From assembly GCA_964550635.1 (NCBI GenBank), contig CAZJZV010000006.1, forward strand, positions 9,877-73,876: a DNA stretch of 64,000 bases, in the 5' to 3' direction. The DNA comes from RGIG4097 sp964550635. Its GTDB lineage: Bacteria > Bacillota > Clostridia > Christensenellales > CAG-917. Under the pieces are notes generated by a model. It worked only from the letters and a program-made list of their open reading frames with translations. It was not told where the DNA came from and did no database searches. Each line of letters opens with the position of its first letter. Position 1 is the stretch's first letter. This document shows, piece by piece, positions 41,176 through 50,212 of this stretch. The position numbers and the translations under genes were made by a program.

Positions 41176-42600
41176 TTAGATTTCCGAATAGATTTCAATA
41201 TACTTCTTCGCACTGCTATCCCAACCGTAGTCCCCCGCCATAGCGTTTGCTCTGACTGCGTCGAGATTTTCTTTGTCGTGATAGGTTGCGTACGCGCGCC
41301 ATACCGCGTCGAGCATATCGTAACTGTTGTAGGTCTTGAAAGTGAAGCCCCTACCCGTCTTATCCGTGGGATTGTAAGCACTGACGGTGTCTTTCAAACC
41401 ACCCGTTTCTCTGACGATAGGGATACTGCCGTAAGTCATTGCGATGAGTTGACTGAGTCCGCAAGGCTCGAACTTGGACGGCATCAAGAACAAATCGCTT
41501 GCGCCGTAGAGTTTGCTTGCAAGGTCGCTGCTGAATTGCAAAATGCCCTTGAATTTCGCGGGATAGTCGTGTTCAACGCGTTTCACGAGATTTTCGTATT
41601 TCCAATCCCCCGTGCCCAGTATGACGACTTGTATATCCGCGCGCAAAATTTCGTCTATGACCGCCGCCACGAGATCGAGTCCTTTTTGCTCGGTCAGACG
41701 AGTTACCATTGCAAGAAGTGGTCTGCCTTCGGAATAAGGAAGATTTATCATTTCAAGCAACGCTTTCTTGTTTTCTTCCTTTTTCTTCGCGACGTTTTTC
41801 GCGGTGTAAGGGGCGAATAACGCTTTGTCCGTCTTCGGATTGTAGAGTTTCGTATCAATGCCGTTCACTACGCCGTGGATTTTGAACTTTCTCTCGGAGA
41901 GAATGCCGTCCAGTCCGTAACTGTAAAACGGATCCATAATCTCGGTCGCGTAGGTTTCGGAAACCGTCGTCACCACGGACGCGCTTTCGATACCGCCTTT
42001 CATATAGTTCACGCAACCGTCGTTAAGCACGAGAGAGTGCGCCCATTCGGGAAGTCCCAAAACGTCTTCGAGCATTTCGGTGCCGTATCTGCCTTGGAAT
42101 TCGATGTTGTGAATGGTGAACACCGTCTTGATATTCCTGTAATCCGCACTGAAACGATAGAATACGTCAAGGAATACGGGAGTGAGTGCGGTGTGCCAAT
42201 CGTTCGCATGCAACACGTCGGGATAGAAGTCGATGAGAGGCATAACTTCAAGCACCGCTTTCGAGAAGAACGCAAAGCGTTCACCGTCGTCGAAGTGTCC
42301 GTAAAGTCCGCGACGTTTGAAATAGAATTCGTTGTCCACGAAATAGTAGGTTACGCCGTCGTAAACCGCTTCGTACACCCCGCAATACTGCCTGCGCCAA
42401 CTCAAATCGACGTAGGTCGAGCCGATGAAGCGGAAATTGTTTTTATATTCGTCTTTGATTTCATCCTTATAAAACGGGGTGATAACTCTCGCATCGTGTC
42501 CGAGAGATGCAAACGCTTTCGGGAGTGCGCCCGCGACGTCCCCCAAACCGCCCGTTCTGATAAAGGGCATTGCTTCAGATGCTACGAATAATATTTTCAT
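41176..42600 (-). CDS. glgA: Glycogen synthase (ADP-glucose, GT5)
   Basis: 474 residues. MKILFVASEAMPFIRTGGLGDV opens the GT5 fold; note RTGGL where most members have KTGGL. C-terminal acceptor/donor site: SKFEPCGLSQLIAMTYGSIPIVRETGGLKDTV. Start set at 42600 because GGAGG lies seven bases upstream; the frame extends to 42726 but without family similarity. It uses ADP-glucose made by GlgC to lengthen alpha-1,4 chains. A 485-base non-coding island separates it from glgD. Confidence 0.95.
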   Translation of the reverse strand: MKILFVASEAMPFIRTGGLGDVAGALPKAFASLGHDARVITPFYKDEIKDEYKNNFRFIGSTYVDLSWRRQYCGVYEAVYDGVTYYFVDNEFYFKRRGLYGHFDDGERFAFFSKAVLEVMPLIDFYPDVLHANDWHTALTPVFLDVFYRFSADYRNIKTVFTIHNIEFQGRYGTEMLEDVLGLPEWAHSLVLNDGCVNYMKGGIESASVVTTVSETYATEIMDPFYSYGLDGILSERKFKIHGVVNGIDTKLYNPKTDKALFAPYTAKNVAKKKEENKKALLEMINLPYSEGRPLLAMVTRLTEQKGLDLVAAVIDEILRADIQVVILGTGDWKYENLVKRVEHDYPAKFKGILQFSSDLASKLYGASDLFLMPSKFEPCGLSQLIAMTYGSIPIVRETGGLKDTVSAYNPTDKTGRGFTFKTYNSYDMLDAVWRAYATYHDKENLDAVRANAMAGDYGWDSSAKKYIEIYSEI

Positions 42601-43085
42601 GAGATTACCTCCGTCGCTTTGACAAATATTTGAGTCGTTGTTGTATATATGGGCGGGACATCCACCCGACTGTTTTGATAGAGTGATATACGCACTTGCT
42701 TTGAGCGGGTGCGAGTACGCACTCACTTATTCGAAGACGGCACACGAGCCGCAACGGCGGCGAGAACTTTGAGTGCCGAGCGCGTCACAAGGCACTTTGC
42801 GCAATGCCTTCTGCGACGGCTTTTTATGCGCCGAGCCTTGCTCCTTTTTCCCCTTCTGCGAAAAACTGCGCCTGTACCAACAGAGTGCGTAATCAAACTG
42901 CCATTGGCTTGTTTTCGCAGTGGGGATGCCCCTATTTTTTAGGGGAAAGGTGATTAGGGTGTACGCACTTTCCCCATTTCGTTTTCTTTGAAAGCGACGA
43001 TGGCACCGCTCCCGCGAGATTCCCACGCTTCGCTCGGAATGACAGAAAACTATTACGTCATTGCGTTTTTATCGTGTCGCCGCTC
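42601..43085. other. Non-coding repeat island inside the glg operon
   Basis: 485 bases without a credible gene. GTACGCACT occurs at 42715-42723 and again at 42961-42969 in the same orientation, and TACGCACTT also at 42689-42697. Several hairpin-prone GC-rich stretches lie between. The distal end (42981-43045) is the second copy of the dispersed repeat at 11235. The short frames here read as low-complexity Arg/Leu/Pro translation. Confidence 0.7.
42981..43045. repeat. Dispersed repeat, copy 2
   Basis: Reverse orientation of copy 1 at 11235-11300: on the minus strand CTGTCATTCCGAGCG then AGCG.GGGAATCTC … GCCATCGTCG. Confidence 0.7.
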
Positions 43086-44201
43086 TTATATTACTTTCCC
43101 TTTCACTACGACCATAGGATAGGTTTCGTAGCCGGAGAGCGTACGCCCGCTTTGGATTATGCAGTCTTTGTCCGTGATCGCATAGTTCAGGGTCGCATTC
43201 TCCATGACGATACCGTTTTCCATGATGATCGAGTTGCGGATGACCGCGCCTTTGCCGACCTTGACCGAACGGAAAAGGATACTGTTTTCGACAGTGCCGT
43301 CAATCACGCAACCGTCTGCAATGATAGAATTTTTGACGTCCGCGCCGTCGCCGTACTTGGTGGGTACGCTATCCTTGACCTTGGTGAGAATGGTGGAGTG
43401 TTTGTAGAACAAACTCTCTCTCACTTCGGGGTTGAGCAATTCCATACTATGCTTGAAGTAGGTGGGGATGCGGTCGATAACCGCAACGTAATCTTCCACT
43501 TCGTAACTCATAACGTAAAGGTCGTTGAGGCAAGTTTGGATTATATCCTTTTCAAAGTCGTAGCAACCGTGTGCGTACGCGTTATCTATCAAGGAAATGA
43601 GCAAGTCTTTCTTGACGAAATAGATATTCAGGTCGCAAAGTTGCGCGCCCGCGTCGGATGCAACGGGGAAACGCATATCGGTTATGCGTTTATTCTTGTC
43701 CACGCTGACGATATATTTGCGCGGATTGGTGTCGTCCGTCGAGTAGGTGAGCATGGTAATATCCGCACCCTTTTCGATATGGAATTTTTCCACTTCGTCG
43801 AAGTTGATATTGAACGCCATATTCGTATTCGAGATGACGACGTATTCTTCGCTCGCGCTCATCATAAATCCGCGGAGAGTGTAAAGTGCTTCGATTTTGC
43901 CCTTGTACACTTCGTGCGCACTGTTGAAAACGTAGGGCGGATAAATGGATATACCGCTGTTTTTACGGTTCAAGTCCCAATCTCTACCTTGACGGATATG
44001 GTCCATAAGGGAGTTATAGTTGTTTTTGGTGATGATTCCGATTGTGGTTATGCCCGCGTGCACCAAGTTGGAGAGCGCAAAGTCGATGAGACGATACCTA
44101 CCCGCAAAAGGCAAAGATGCGGTTGTGCGATGAATCGTCAAGTCGTTGAGATGGCTTTCGGTATCCGATGCAAACAAAATCGCAAGAGTATTGTTTTTCA
44201 T
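43086..44201 (-). CDS. glgD: GlgD, regulatory partner of ADP-glucose pyrophosphorylase
   Basis: 371 residues. Nucleotidyltransferase fold with LPFAGRYRLIDFALSNLVHAGI and a C-terminal left-handed beta-helix (NSIIADGCVIDGTVENSILF). The usual LAGGxGTRL loop of GlgC is replaced by LFASDTESHLNDL, so it lacks catalytic residues, as is normal for GlgD of Firmicutes. It pairs with GlgC to form the active heterotetramer. Nine bases downstream of glgC. Confidence 0.94.
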   Translation of the reverse strand: MKNNTLAILFASDTESHLNDLTIHRTTASLPFAGRYRLIDFALSNLVHAGITTIGIITKNNYNSLMDHIRQGRDWDLNRKNSGISIYPPYVFNSAHEVYKGKIEALYTLRGFMMSASEEYVVISNTNMAFNINFDEVEKFHIEKGADITMLTYSTDDTNPRKYIVSVDKNKRITDMRFPVASDAGAQLCDLNIYFVKKDLLISLIDNAYAHGCYDFEKDIIQTCLNDLYVMSYEVEDYVAVIDRIPTYFKHSMELLNPEVRESLFYKHSTILTKVKDSVPTKYGDGADVKNSIIADGCVIDGTVENSILFRSVKVGKGAVIRNSIIMENGIVMENATLNYAITDKDCIIQSGRTLSGYETYPMVVVKGKVI

Positions 44202-44210
44202 AATTCCTCC

Positions 44211-45416
44211 TTAACCTATCATTTCGTTCGCGCCGACGGTTGCGCCTTCGGGGAGAACGTAGTTGGGAGCGATAACGCTAATTTTCCACTCACCGGGTTT
44301 GCATTCGTTGAGAGTTTCACCGACCACGGCGTTTTTGCCGACGGTGGCGTTCCAACCGACGATTGAGAATCTGACGTCCGCGCCGTCTTCGATGACCGCG
44401 CCGGGCATGATTATCGAGCCTTCTACATATGCGTCCTTGCCAATGTAGACGGAGTGAGAAATCACGCTATCCTTGACCGTGCCGTGCACGACCGTACCTT
44501 CGGAGATAAGGCAGTTTTTGACTCTGCCCGTCGGGGAGATGAAGTGCGGGGGTTCCGCCATATTTCTGGCGTAAATCTTCCACTTGTCGTCGTCGAGATT
44601 GAGTCCGCCTTCTCCACCGCGGAGAATGTCCATATTCGCTTCCCAAAGAGAAGAAATCGTTCCGACGTCTTTCCAGTAGCCGTTGAATTGATATGCAAAC
44701 ATTCTTTGTTTGTCCGCAAGCATTTTGGGGATGATATTTTTGCCGAAATCGTTTTCGCTATCCTTGTCGTTTTCGTCGTCGATGAGATAGCGACGAAGCA
44801 CGCTCCAAGTGAAGATATAGATGCCCATAGACGCTTTCGTGCTCTTGGGGTTTTTGGGTTTCTCTTCAAATTCCACGATTTCGGAACTGTTCTTTTTGAG
44901 ATTGAGAATGCCGAAACGGCTTGCCTCTTCGATAGGTACGTCAAGGACTGCTATCGTGCAATCCGCGCGATTAGCCTTATGCTTTTTGAGCATATCCGCA
45001 TAGTCCATTTTATAGATATGGTCGCCCGACAAAAGCACGACGTATTCGGGGTCGTAGTTGTCCACGAAGTCGATATTTTGGTAGATTGCGTTTGCGGTGC
45101 CCTTATACCATTCCCCCGACTTTGCACGCATGAAGGGGGGCAAAACGAAGATACCGCCGTTGAGCCTGTCAAGGTCCCACGGTTGTCCGTTGCCGATATA
45201 CTGGTGCAATTCAAAGGGACGATACTGCGTCAACACGCCTATCGTATCTATACCGCTGTTTATGCAGTTAGAAAGCGGGAAATCGATGATACGATACTTT
45301 GCGCCGAAAGGCACGGCGGGTTTCGCTACGTCGTTAGTCAAAACGCCCAAACGAGTACCCTGTCCGCCTGCGAGCAACATCGCAAGACACTCTTTTTTCT
45401 TGCCGTTAGAACTCAT
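44211..45416 (-). CDS. glgC: Glucose-1-phosphate adenylyltransferase, catalytic subunit
   Basis: 401 residues. Intact catalytic loop LLAGGQGTRLGVLTNDVAKPAVPFG, GTANAIYQNIDF, LSGDHIYKMDY and VEFEEKPKNPKS, with a C-terminal beta-helix. Makes ADP-glucose from ATP and glucose-1-phosphate, the committed step of glycogen synthesis. Its start overlaps the glgB stop by four bases and it is followed at once by glgD. Confidence 0.96.
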   Translation of the reverse strand: MSSNGKKKECLAMLLAGGQGTRLGVLTNDVAKPAVPFGAKYRIIDFPLSNCINSGIDTIGVLTQYRPFELHQYIGNGQPWDLDRLNGGIFVLPPFMRAKSGEWYKGTANAIYQNIDFVDNYDPEYVVLLSGDHIYKMDYADMLKKHKANRADCTIAVLDVPIEEASRFGILNLKKNSSEIVEFEEKPKNPKSTKASMGIYIFTWSVLRRYLIDDENDKDSENDFGKNIIPKMLADKQRMFAYQFNGYWKDVGTISSLWEANMDILRGGEGGLNLDDDKWKIYARNMAEPPHFISPTGRVKNCLISEGTVVHGTVKDSVISHSVYIGKDAYVEGSIIMPGAVIEDGADVRFSIVGWNATVGKNAVVGETLNECKPGEWKISVIAPNYVLPEGATVGANEMIG

Positions 45417-47302
45417 TTTTTATCCTCCTTATCTTCGGGAACTAAAATCATCACCGAGTTTTTGGGTATATTTACTTTTATCGAATATTTATGTCCGTGG
45501 GCGGGTTTCCCGACCGCGCGGAAGGACGGACGACGTTCTTCGTCACCGCCGTACTTTTTGAGCGGGGAATAAAGTTCCGCCCTATAAATCTTGTTTTCAG
45601 GAACGCCCATAACGTATTTCAAACGCTCTACAGGCGAGAAGTTGACTATCACTACGACGTACTTGCCGTCCGCGGACGAGCGAGTGTAGGATATGATATT
45701 TTGCGTATTGTCGTCCACGACTATCCACTTGAAACCGTCGTAGGAGCAGTCGAGTTGCCAAAGTTCTTTGTGTTCGAGATAGAACGCGTTCAAGTCCTTG
45801 ATGAACTTGCGGAAAGTGCGATGACGGGGATAATCGAGCAAGAACCAATCGAGTTCCTGCGAATAATTCCACTCTATAAACTGCGCAAATTCGTTGCCCA
45901 TAAAGTTGAGTTTCTTCCCGGGGTGAGTCATCATAAAGCCGTAAAACGCTTTCAAACTCTCGAATTTTTGGTCGTATTCGCCGGGGACTTTGTTTATCAT
46001 ACTGCACTTGCCATGCACCACTTCGTCGTGGGATATGGGCAAAACGTAATTCTCGCTGTACGCATACGAAATCGCAAACGTCAAATCGTTGTGATTGTCC
46101 TTTCTGAAAAACGGGTCGAGAGAAATGTAGTGCAAACTGTCGTTCATCCAACCCATATTCCATTTGAAATTGAAGCCGAGTCCGCCGAGATATGCGGGTT
46201 TCGTCACCATGGGGAATGCGGTGGATTCTTCTGCAATCGTAACCACTCCGCGATGTTTGGACAAAATCGCCGTATTCATTCTCTGCAAAAATTCTTTCGC
46301 TTCGAGATTGTAGTTTCCGCCGTATTGATTGGGCAACCACTCCCCGTCCTTTCTGCCGTAGTCGAGATAGAGCATACTTGCGACCGCATCGCAACGCATG
46401 CCGTCGATATGGTAGGTATCGAACCAGAACATCGCCGCCGATATGAGAAAACTTCTCACTTCGTTCTTGCCGAAATCGTACACTTTCGTGCCCCATTCCT
46501 TATGCTCCCCTTTTCTCGGGTCGGAATATTCGTAAAGCGTGGTGCCGTCGAAATCGCTCAAACCGTGTTGGTCGCGGGGGAAGTGCGCAAGCACCCAATC
46601 GAGAATAACTCCTATTCCCGCGCGGTGGCACCTGTCCACAAATTCCATAAAGTCCTTGGGAGTGCCGTATCTCGACGTGGGCGCGAACATACCCGTCACC
46701 TGATAGCCCCAACTGCCTTCGTAGGGAAATTCGGTGAGCGGCATAAGTTCGATATGGGTGTAGCCCATTTTCTTGACGTAAGGGATGAGTTCGTCCGCAA
46801 GAGCGGTGTAAGAGAAGAAGTTTCCGTCCGCGTACTTTCTCCAACTGCCGACGTGGACTTCGTATATATTCATGGGAGAGCCGTAAGGATCGTAGTCGTT
46901 TCTTGCACGCATCCATTTTCCGTCTTTCCAATGATAGCCTTTCAGATCGTAAAGTTTGCTCGAATTTGCAGGAGCGGTCTCAAAATGCAAACCGTAAGGA
47001 TCGCACTTGAACACGGTTTCGCCGTTTGCGCCTTTGACGGCGTATTTGTAATTATCATACTGTTTCAGCCCTTCTATGAACGCATACCAAATGCCGTCCG
47101 CGGAAGGTTCCATGACGTTTGCATCGGGGTTCCAACCGTTGAAGTCGCCGACGACGGAAACACTCTGCGCATTGGGCGCCCACACCGCGAAACTCCAACC
47201 CTCAACGCCGTTTTCGACGGAAGGATAGGGAGAAAACATTTTATGGGACTCGAAGTTTGTGCCTTCGTGGAATAGATAGGTGGCGTAACTGTCCTTTTTC
47301 AT
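45413..47302 (-). CDS. glgB: 1,4-alpha-glucan branching enzyme
   Basis: 629 residues. N-terminal CBM48 (WSFAVWAPNAQSVSVVGDFNGW), then the GH13 barrel: GYTHIELMPLTEFPYEGSWGYQ, DGMRCDAVASMLYLDYG with the nucleophile Asp, IAEESTAFP with the acid/base Glu and PISHDEVVHGKCSM. Introduces alpha-1,6 branches into glycogen. First gene of the glg operon; AGGAG lies just before the ATG and a good promoter follows upstream. It belongs to the short-N-terminus class. Confidence 0.96.
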   Translation of the reverse strand: MKKDSYATYLFHEGTNFESHKMFSPYPSVENGVEGWSFAVWAPNAQSVSVVGDFNGWNPDANVMEPSADGIWYAFIEGLKQYDNYKYAVKGANGETVFKCDPYGLHFETAPANSSKLYDLKGYHWKDGKWMRARNDYDPYGSPMNIYEVHVGSWRKYADGNFFSYTALADELIPYVKKMGYTHIELMPLTEFPYEGSWGYQVTGMFAPTSRYGTPKDFMEFVDRCHRAGIGVILDWVLAHFPRDQHGLSDFDGTTLYEYSDPRKGEHKEWGTKVYDFGKNEVRSFLISAAMFWFDTYHIDGMRCDAVASMLYLDYGRKDGEWLPNQYGGNYNLEAKEFLQRMNTAILSKHRGVVTIAEESTAFPMVTKPAYLGGLGFNFKWNMGWMNDSLHYISLDPFFRKDNHNDLTFAISYAYSENYVLPISHDEVVHGKCSMINKVPGEYDQKFESLKAFYGFMMTHPGKKLNFMGNEFAQFIEWNYSQELDWFLLDYPRHRTFRKFIKDLNAFYLEHKELWQLDCSYDGFKWIVVDDNTQNIISYTRSSADGKYVVVIVNFSPVERLKYVMGVPENKIYRAELYSPLKKYGGDEERRPSFRAVGKPAHGHKYSIKVNIPKNSVMILVPEDKEDKK

Positions 47303-47328
47303 AGTTGCTCCTAATTCGATGTATGAGT

Positions 47329-47357
47329 ATTATAGCAAATAATTTGATACTATTCAA
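47329..47357 (-). promoter_or_regulatory. Predicted promoter of the glg operon
   Basis: Minus-strand TTGAAT, 17-base spacer, TATAAT with TGC extended -10, about 27 bases from the glgB start. The remaining 130 bases to ispE are AT-rich and empty. Confidence 0.65.
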
Positions 47358-47487
47358 TAATAGAGCGAAAGTTTTTACCACAAATTTATAAAAACTTTAC
47401 AAAACTCCGAAAAAATTTCGATAAAAAGTTGCATTTTTGTTGGAAATTTGCGATTTTGCACCAAATTGCAAGAAAATATTTATCCGA

Positions 47488-48285
47488 TTAATCAATTTCG
47501 CAATCGTTCAACGACGACAACAAATACGCGTTTGCACCGTCAGGAAGTTTGTCGAAAAGTGTTTTTGCCTCATCTAAAGACGAGAAAACACCGACGACCG
47601 CACTTCCGCTTCCCGTCATAATCACGTCGTTTGCGCCGAGTTTTTCGAGCATTCTACGCGCTTCCGCCACCCCTGAATTTAGCATCCTTGCCGCTCTTTC
47701 AAGGTCGTTTCTACGCTTGCCGAAAATTCCTAAACCGTAACTGTCGAAAAGCGCGTAAGCATCCCCGCTATCCACTCCGCCGTCCGCAATCAAGGCGACG
47801 AAATGCAGGTCGATTTCACCAAGGTTTTCGACTTCTTCTCCGACACCGCTTATTCTTGCATATCCACCCCTTGCCATATAGGGTGCATCCGAACCGATAG
47901 ACAACAAAAATCCGTCATCTAACGCTATGTTTTTGACTTTTGCAAGTGCTTTTGCCACCGCTACCGCACTTGCCGTCGAACCGCCCATACCCGCGCCCAA
48001 GGGGATATTTTTCTCAATCGTCAAATCTGCGTTTACCGCGCCGTAAACCTGCACGAATTTTTCGATCGTCTTTTCAATCAAGGGACGGAACCTATCTTTT
48101 TCAAATCCGTCAAGGTTACAAATGACGTCGAAAGTAACCCCACCGTTTGCGGTTTTTCGATATTCTACCGCGTCGAAAAGGTTGACCGAAACCGCTTGCA
48201 TATCGAGTGTATGCAAGTTTTCGCGTTTGCCGACAATCCGCAAGGATAGATTAACTTTTGCAGGTACGTAGATTTTTTCGCACAT
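47488..48285 (-). CDS. ispE: 4-diphosphocytidyl-2-C-methyl-D-erythritol kinase
   Basis: 265 residues, slightly short for the family. GHMP-kinase motifs: PAKVNLSLRI (residues 8-17), ATP loop PLGAGMGGSTASAVA and MTGSGSAVVGVF. IGSDAPYMARGG carries the expected Asp. Phosphorylates the CDP-methylerythritol intermediate in the MEP isoprenoid pathway. The first ATG lies right after the T-tract of a terminator-like hairpin, whose AAAGGG is the only ribosome-site candidate. It follows the SPOCS/LysM gene and veg, the same neighbourhood ispE has in many Firmicutes. Confidence 0.88.
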   Translation of the reverse strand: MCEKIYVPAKVNLSLRIVGKRENLHTLDMQAVSVNLFDAVEYRKTANGGVTFDVICNLDGFEKDRFRPLIEKTIEKFVQVYGAVNADLTIEKNIPLGAGMGGSTASAVAVAKALAKVKNIALDDGFLLSIGSDAPYMARGGYARISGVGEEVENLGEIDLHFVALIADGGVDSGDAYALFDSYGLGIFGKRRNDLERAARMLNSGVAEARRMLEKLGANDVIMTGSGSAVVGVFSSLDEAKTLFDKLPDGANAYLLSSLNDCEID

Positions 48286-48289
48286 AAAA

Positions 48290-48311
48290 AGATAGCCCTT
48301 TTAGGCTATCT
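48290..48311 (-). terminator. Hairpin with T-tract directly before ispE
   Basis: Minus strand: AGATAGCC-TAAAAG-GGCTATCT followed by TTTT running into the ispE ATG. Serves as a terminator of the SPOCS gene and would also hide the ispE ribosome site. Confidence 0.7.
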
Positions 48312-48336
48312 TATCATATTCGTCGAATTTTAGCAA

Positions 48337-49815
48337 CTATCGCGCAAGACTGCGGAAAAAGAGCACCCTTTCCCCTTCTGCAAGCGGTTCGACGAGAGCG
48401 GGATTTTGTTCCAAAATCTTGTCGGGAGTTGCGGTCAACGCTTTGCATACGTCCCAGATTTTATCCCCGCCCTTTGCGATATACATTGAGAGTCCAGAGT
48501 CGTTGACTTCTTTTCCGTCCCCCAATTCTACCGCGGAGATGAAGGAAGTCGTCAACGTTTCATATTCGTCAAGAACAATATAGAGAGTTAAATCGAATGC
48601 GATTTCTCCGTCACGTTTCAACTTCGCGCCGACGTTTGCAACGATAGCGCGAGCAACGACGTCATCCAAAAAATCCCCGTTTAGAACACTTGAAAACGGT
48701 ACTTCCGCACGCACGGAGTCGATTCCGTCGTCCCCGTCGTACAACACCGAAACAAGCACGATTCCGTCCACTCTGACTCCGTCGTCTTCTCTCACCGCCT
48801 TTGCGATTCCGACGGATGCGGAAGGCATTGCGACAATTCTATTCGCTCTTTTGCCGTCGTCAAGATAGGCGGTGCCGTCAATCTTTTCTTCAAAGAAGGA
48901 CGAGCCTTTCATATATCTGCAAGTGCGCTCGTCAGTCGTAACGGCGGTTTCGTTCGTTAGACTGAACACGTCTGTCACAATTGTGTTTTCCGACATTCTA
49001 AACGCCTTGATTTTCAAATTTATATCGCTTTCAAAGCGCAATTCGTTTTCGCCCGTCACCCCCGCAAGCACCACTCTCGACTTCTTGACGGATGCAACCG
49101 CGCTCACCGTATCCCCTTCTCTCACGCCGTCGATTTCAACATTTTCAGACGATGCGATCTCAAAGGATGCGGTGCGGATTTCTTCCCCTTCGGTGTACGT
49201 CACGACCGCTATCGTAACAAAGTCGACCGCGACCGAATTTTCCCCTGCCGTAGCGTTTTTGACAATCACGTCGGAGTGTAGGGACAGCACCTTTCCGACT
49301 TCCCCGACCGTCGTGCTTTCTTCCGCAGAAACAACAACGCTCTTTCCGCCGACGTATTCGGGACATGCGGTTATCGTGTCGCTCACAAGGCAGTCTTCCG
49401 CTTCGGACAGATATTCGTCTTCCCCGACAGAAACCGTTTGCACCGCCACTTGCACGACCGCCGACAAGGTTATTCCGTCCCCTGTCGCGACGTCGCTTTC
49501 ACTCACCGTGACGTGCGCATCCGCCTTATCATTCTGTGACGCATCCCCTTCCACTCTCACGGTGAAATCCGCGTTATAACTCACCCCTTGCTCTACGCTG
49601 TCCGTGTCTATATAAATGAGTTTGAATTCCGCTCTACCCTCGACTTCGACGTAGCCGTCGCTAGCAGTCGCGGACAAGACTTTGCCGTCTACCGCAAGAG
49701 ATAATATCTTCGCTACCTTTTCGGCATCCACACCGCTAGGGGTGAATTCGACCACTCTTTCCACGCTTTCAAAAGTCTTAATCGTTGCAGGATTTGTTTT
49801 TTCGTACTTGAACAT
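48337..49815 (-). CDS. DUF3794 (SPOCS) domain protein with C-terminal LysM
   Basis: 492 residues. Repeating beta-rich SPOCS units (for example VEGRAEFKLIYIDTDSVEQGVSYNADF-like and SVGIAKAVREDDGVRVDGIVLVSVLYD-like stretches) typical of SipL-type spore coat proteins, and a C-terminal LysM: YIAKGGDKIWDVCKALTATPDKILEQNPAL…GERVLFF. No signal peptide. In spore formers this family organises the coat; relatives also occur in non-sporulating Clostridia. Start at 49815 because GGAGG lies five bases before that ATG; ATG 49827 lacks one. Divergent from veg. Confidence 0.85.
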   Translation of the reverse strand: MFKYEKTNPATIKTFESVERVVEFTPSGVDAEKVAKILSLAVDGKVLSATASDGYVEVEGRAEFKLIYIDTDSVEQGVSYNADFTVRVEGDASQNDKADAHVTVSESDVATGDGITLSAVVQVAVQTVSVGEDEYLSEAEDCLVSDTITACPEYVGGKSVVVSAEESTTVGEVGKVLSLHSDVIVKNATAGENSVAVDFVTIAVVTYTEGEEIRTASFEIASSENVEIDGVREGDTVSAVASVKKSRVVLAGVTGENELRFESDINLKIKAFRMSENTIVTDVFSLTNETAVTTDERTCRYMKGSSFFEEKIDGTAYLDDGKRANRIVAMPSASVGIAKAVREDDGVRVDGIVLVSVLYDGDDGIDSVRAEVPFSSVLNGDFLDDVVARAIVANVGAKLKRDGEIAFDLTLYIVLDEYETLTTSFISAVELGDGKEVNDSGLSMYIAKGGDKIWDVCKALTATPDKILEQNPALVEPLAEGERVLFFRSLAR

Positions 49816-49908
49816 ATTCGCCTCCATATTCGCTATAACTCTATGCCGACCTATCTCCGTTTATGCGTAGAAAGAATAAATATCGGGTTTTTTGGCAAGG
49901 ATTATCGT

Positions 49909-50139
49909 ATGAGAGAAATTTCCAAAAATATCCTGCAATCGAAGTCCGAAGTCGAAAAACTCGTAGGCGTGCGTGCGCTTATCAAAATATCCGAACGCCA
50001 CGGCAAAGAAACTCTCGTCTACGGCAAAGTGGACAAACTTTTCCCGTCCGTATTCACAGTCCGTCTCGACGACGGCGAAGTGCGCACATTCTCCTACTCC
50101 GACGTGCATACGGGCGGAGTCCTGTTTTCCATCGAATAA
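49909..50139 (+). CDS. veg: Veg-family protein
   Basis: 76 residues. SEVEKLVGVRALIKISERHGKETLVYGKV … PSVFTVRL … SYSDVHTGGVLF matches the Veg (DUF1021) pattern, hVGxxVxLKAxxGRKK…YPSvFvV…SYsDvLT, in a mildly diverged form. Start at 49909 follows AAGGA; the frame is open further upstream but without similarity. Small SH3-like protein linked to biofilm control in Bacillus; next to ispE and the SPOCS gene, as commonly seen. Confidence 0.85.
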   Translation: MREISKNILQSKSEVEKLVGVRALIKISERHGKETLVYGKVDKLFPSVFTVRLDDGEVRTFSYSDVHTGGVLFSIE

Positions 50140-50212
50140 TCATCCAAATCCCTATTGCATTGATCGCCTATATTTGCTATTATTTATATATCCGAATTAG
50201 GAGTGAACTTGC

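Noticed and set aside
42601..42726. N-terminal extension of glgA
   Set aside because: The frame is open, but a strong ribosome site and the family-typical start MKILFVASE lie at 42600.
42709..42942. Possible small Arg/Leu-rich protein in the glg island
   Set aside because: Translation is low-complexity, lacks a ribosome site and lies within repeats; better explained as non-coding.
45491..47275. Plus-strand open frame of 594 codons opposite glgB
   Set aside because: Antisense shadow; glgB is complete on the other strand.
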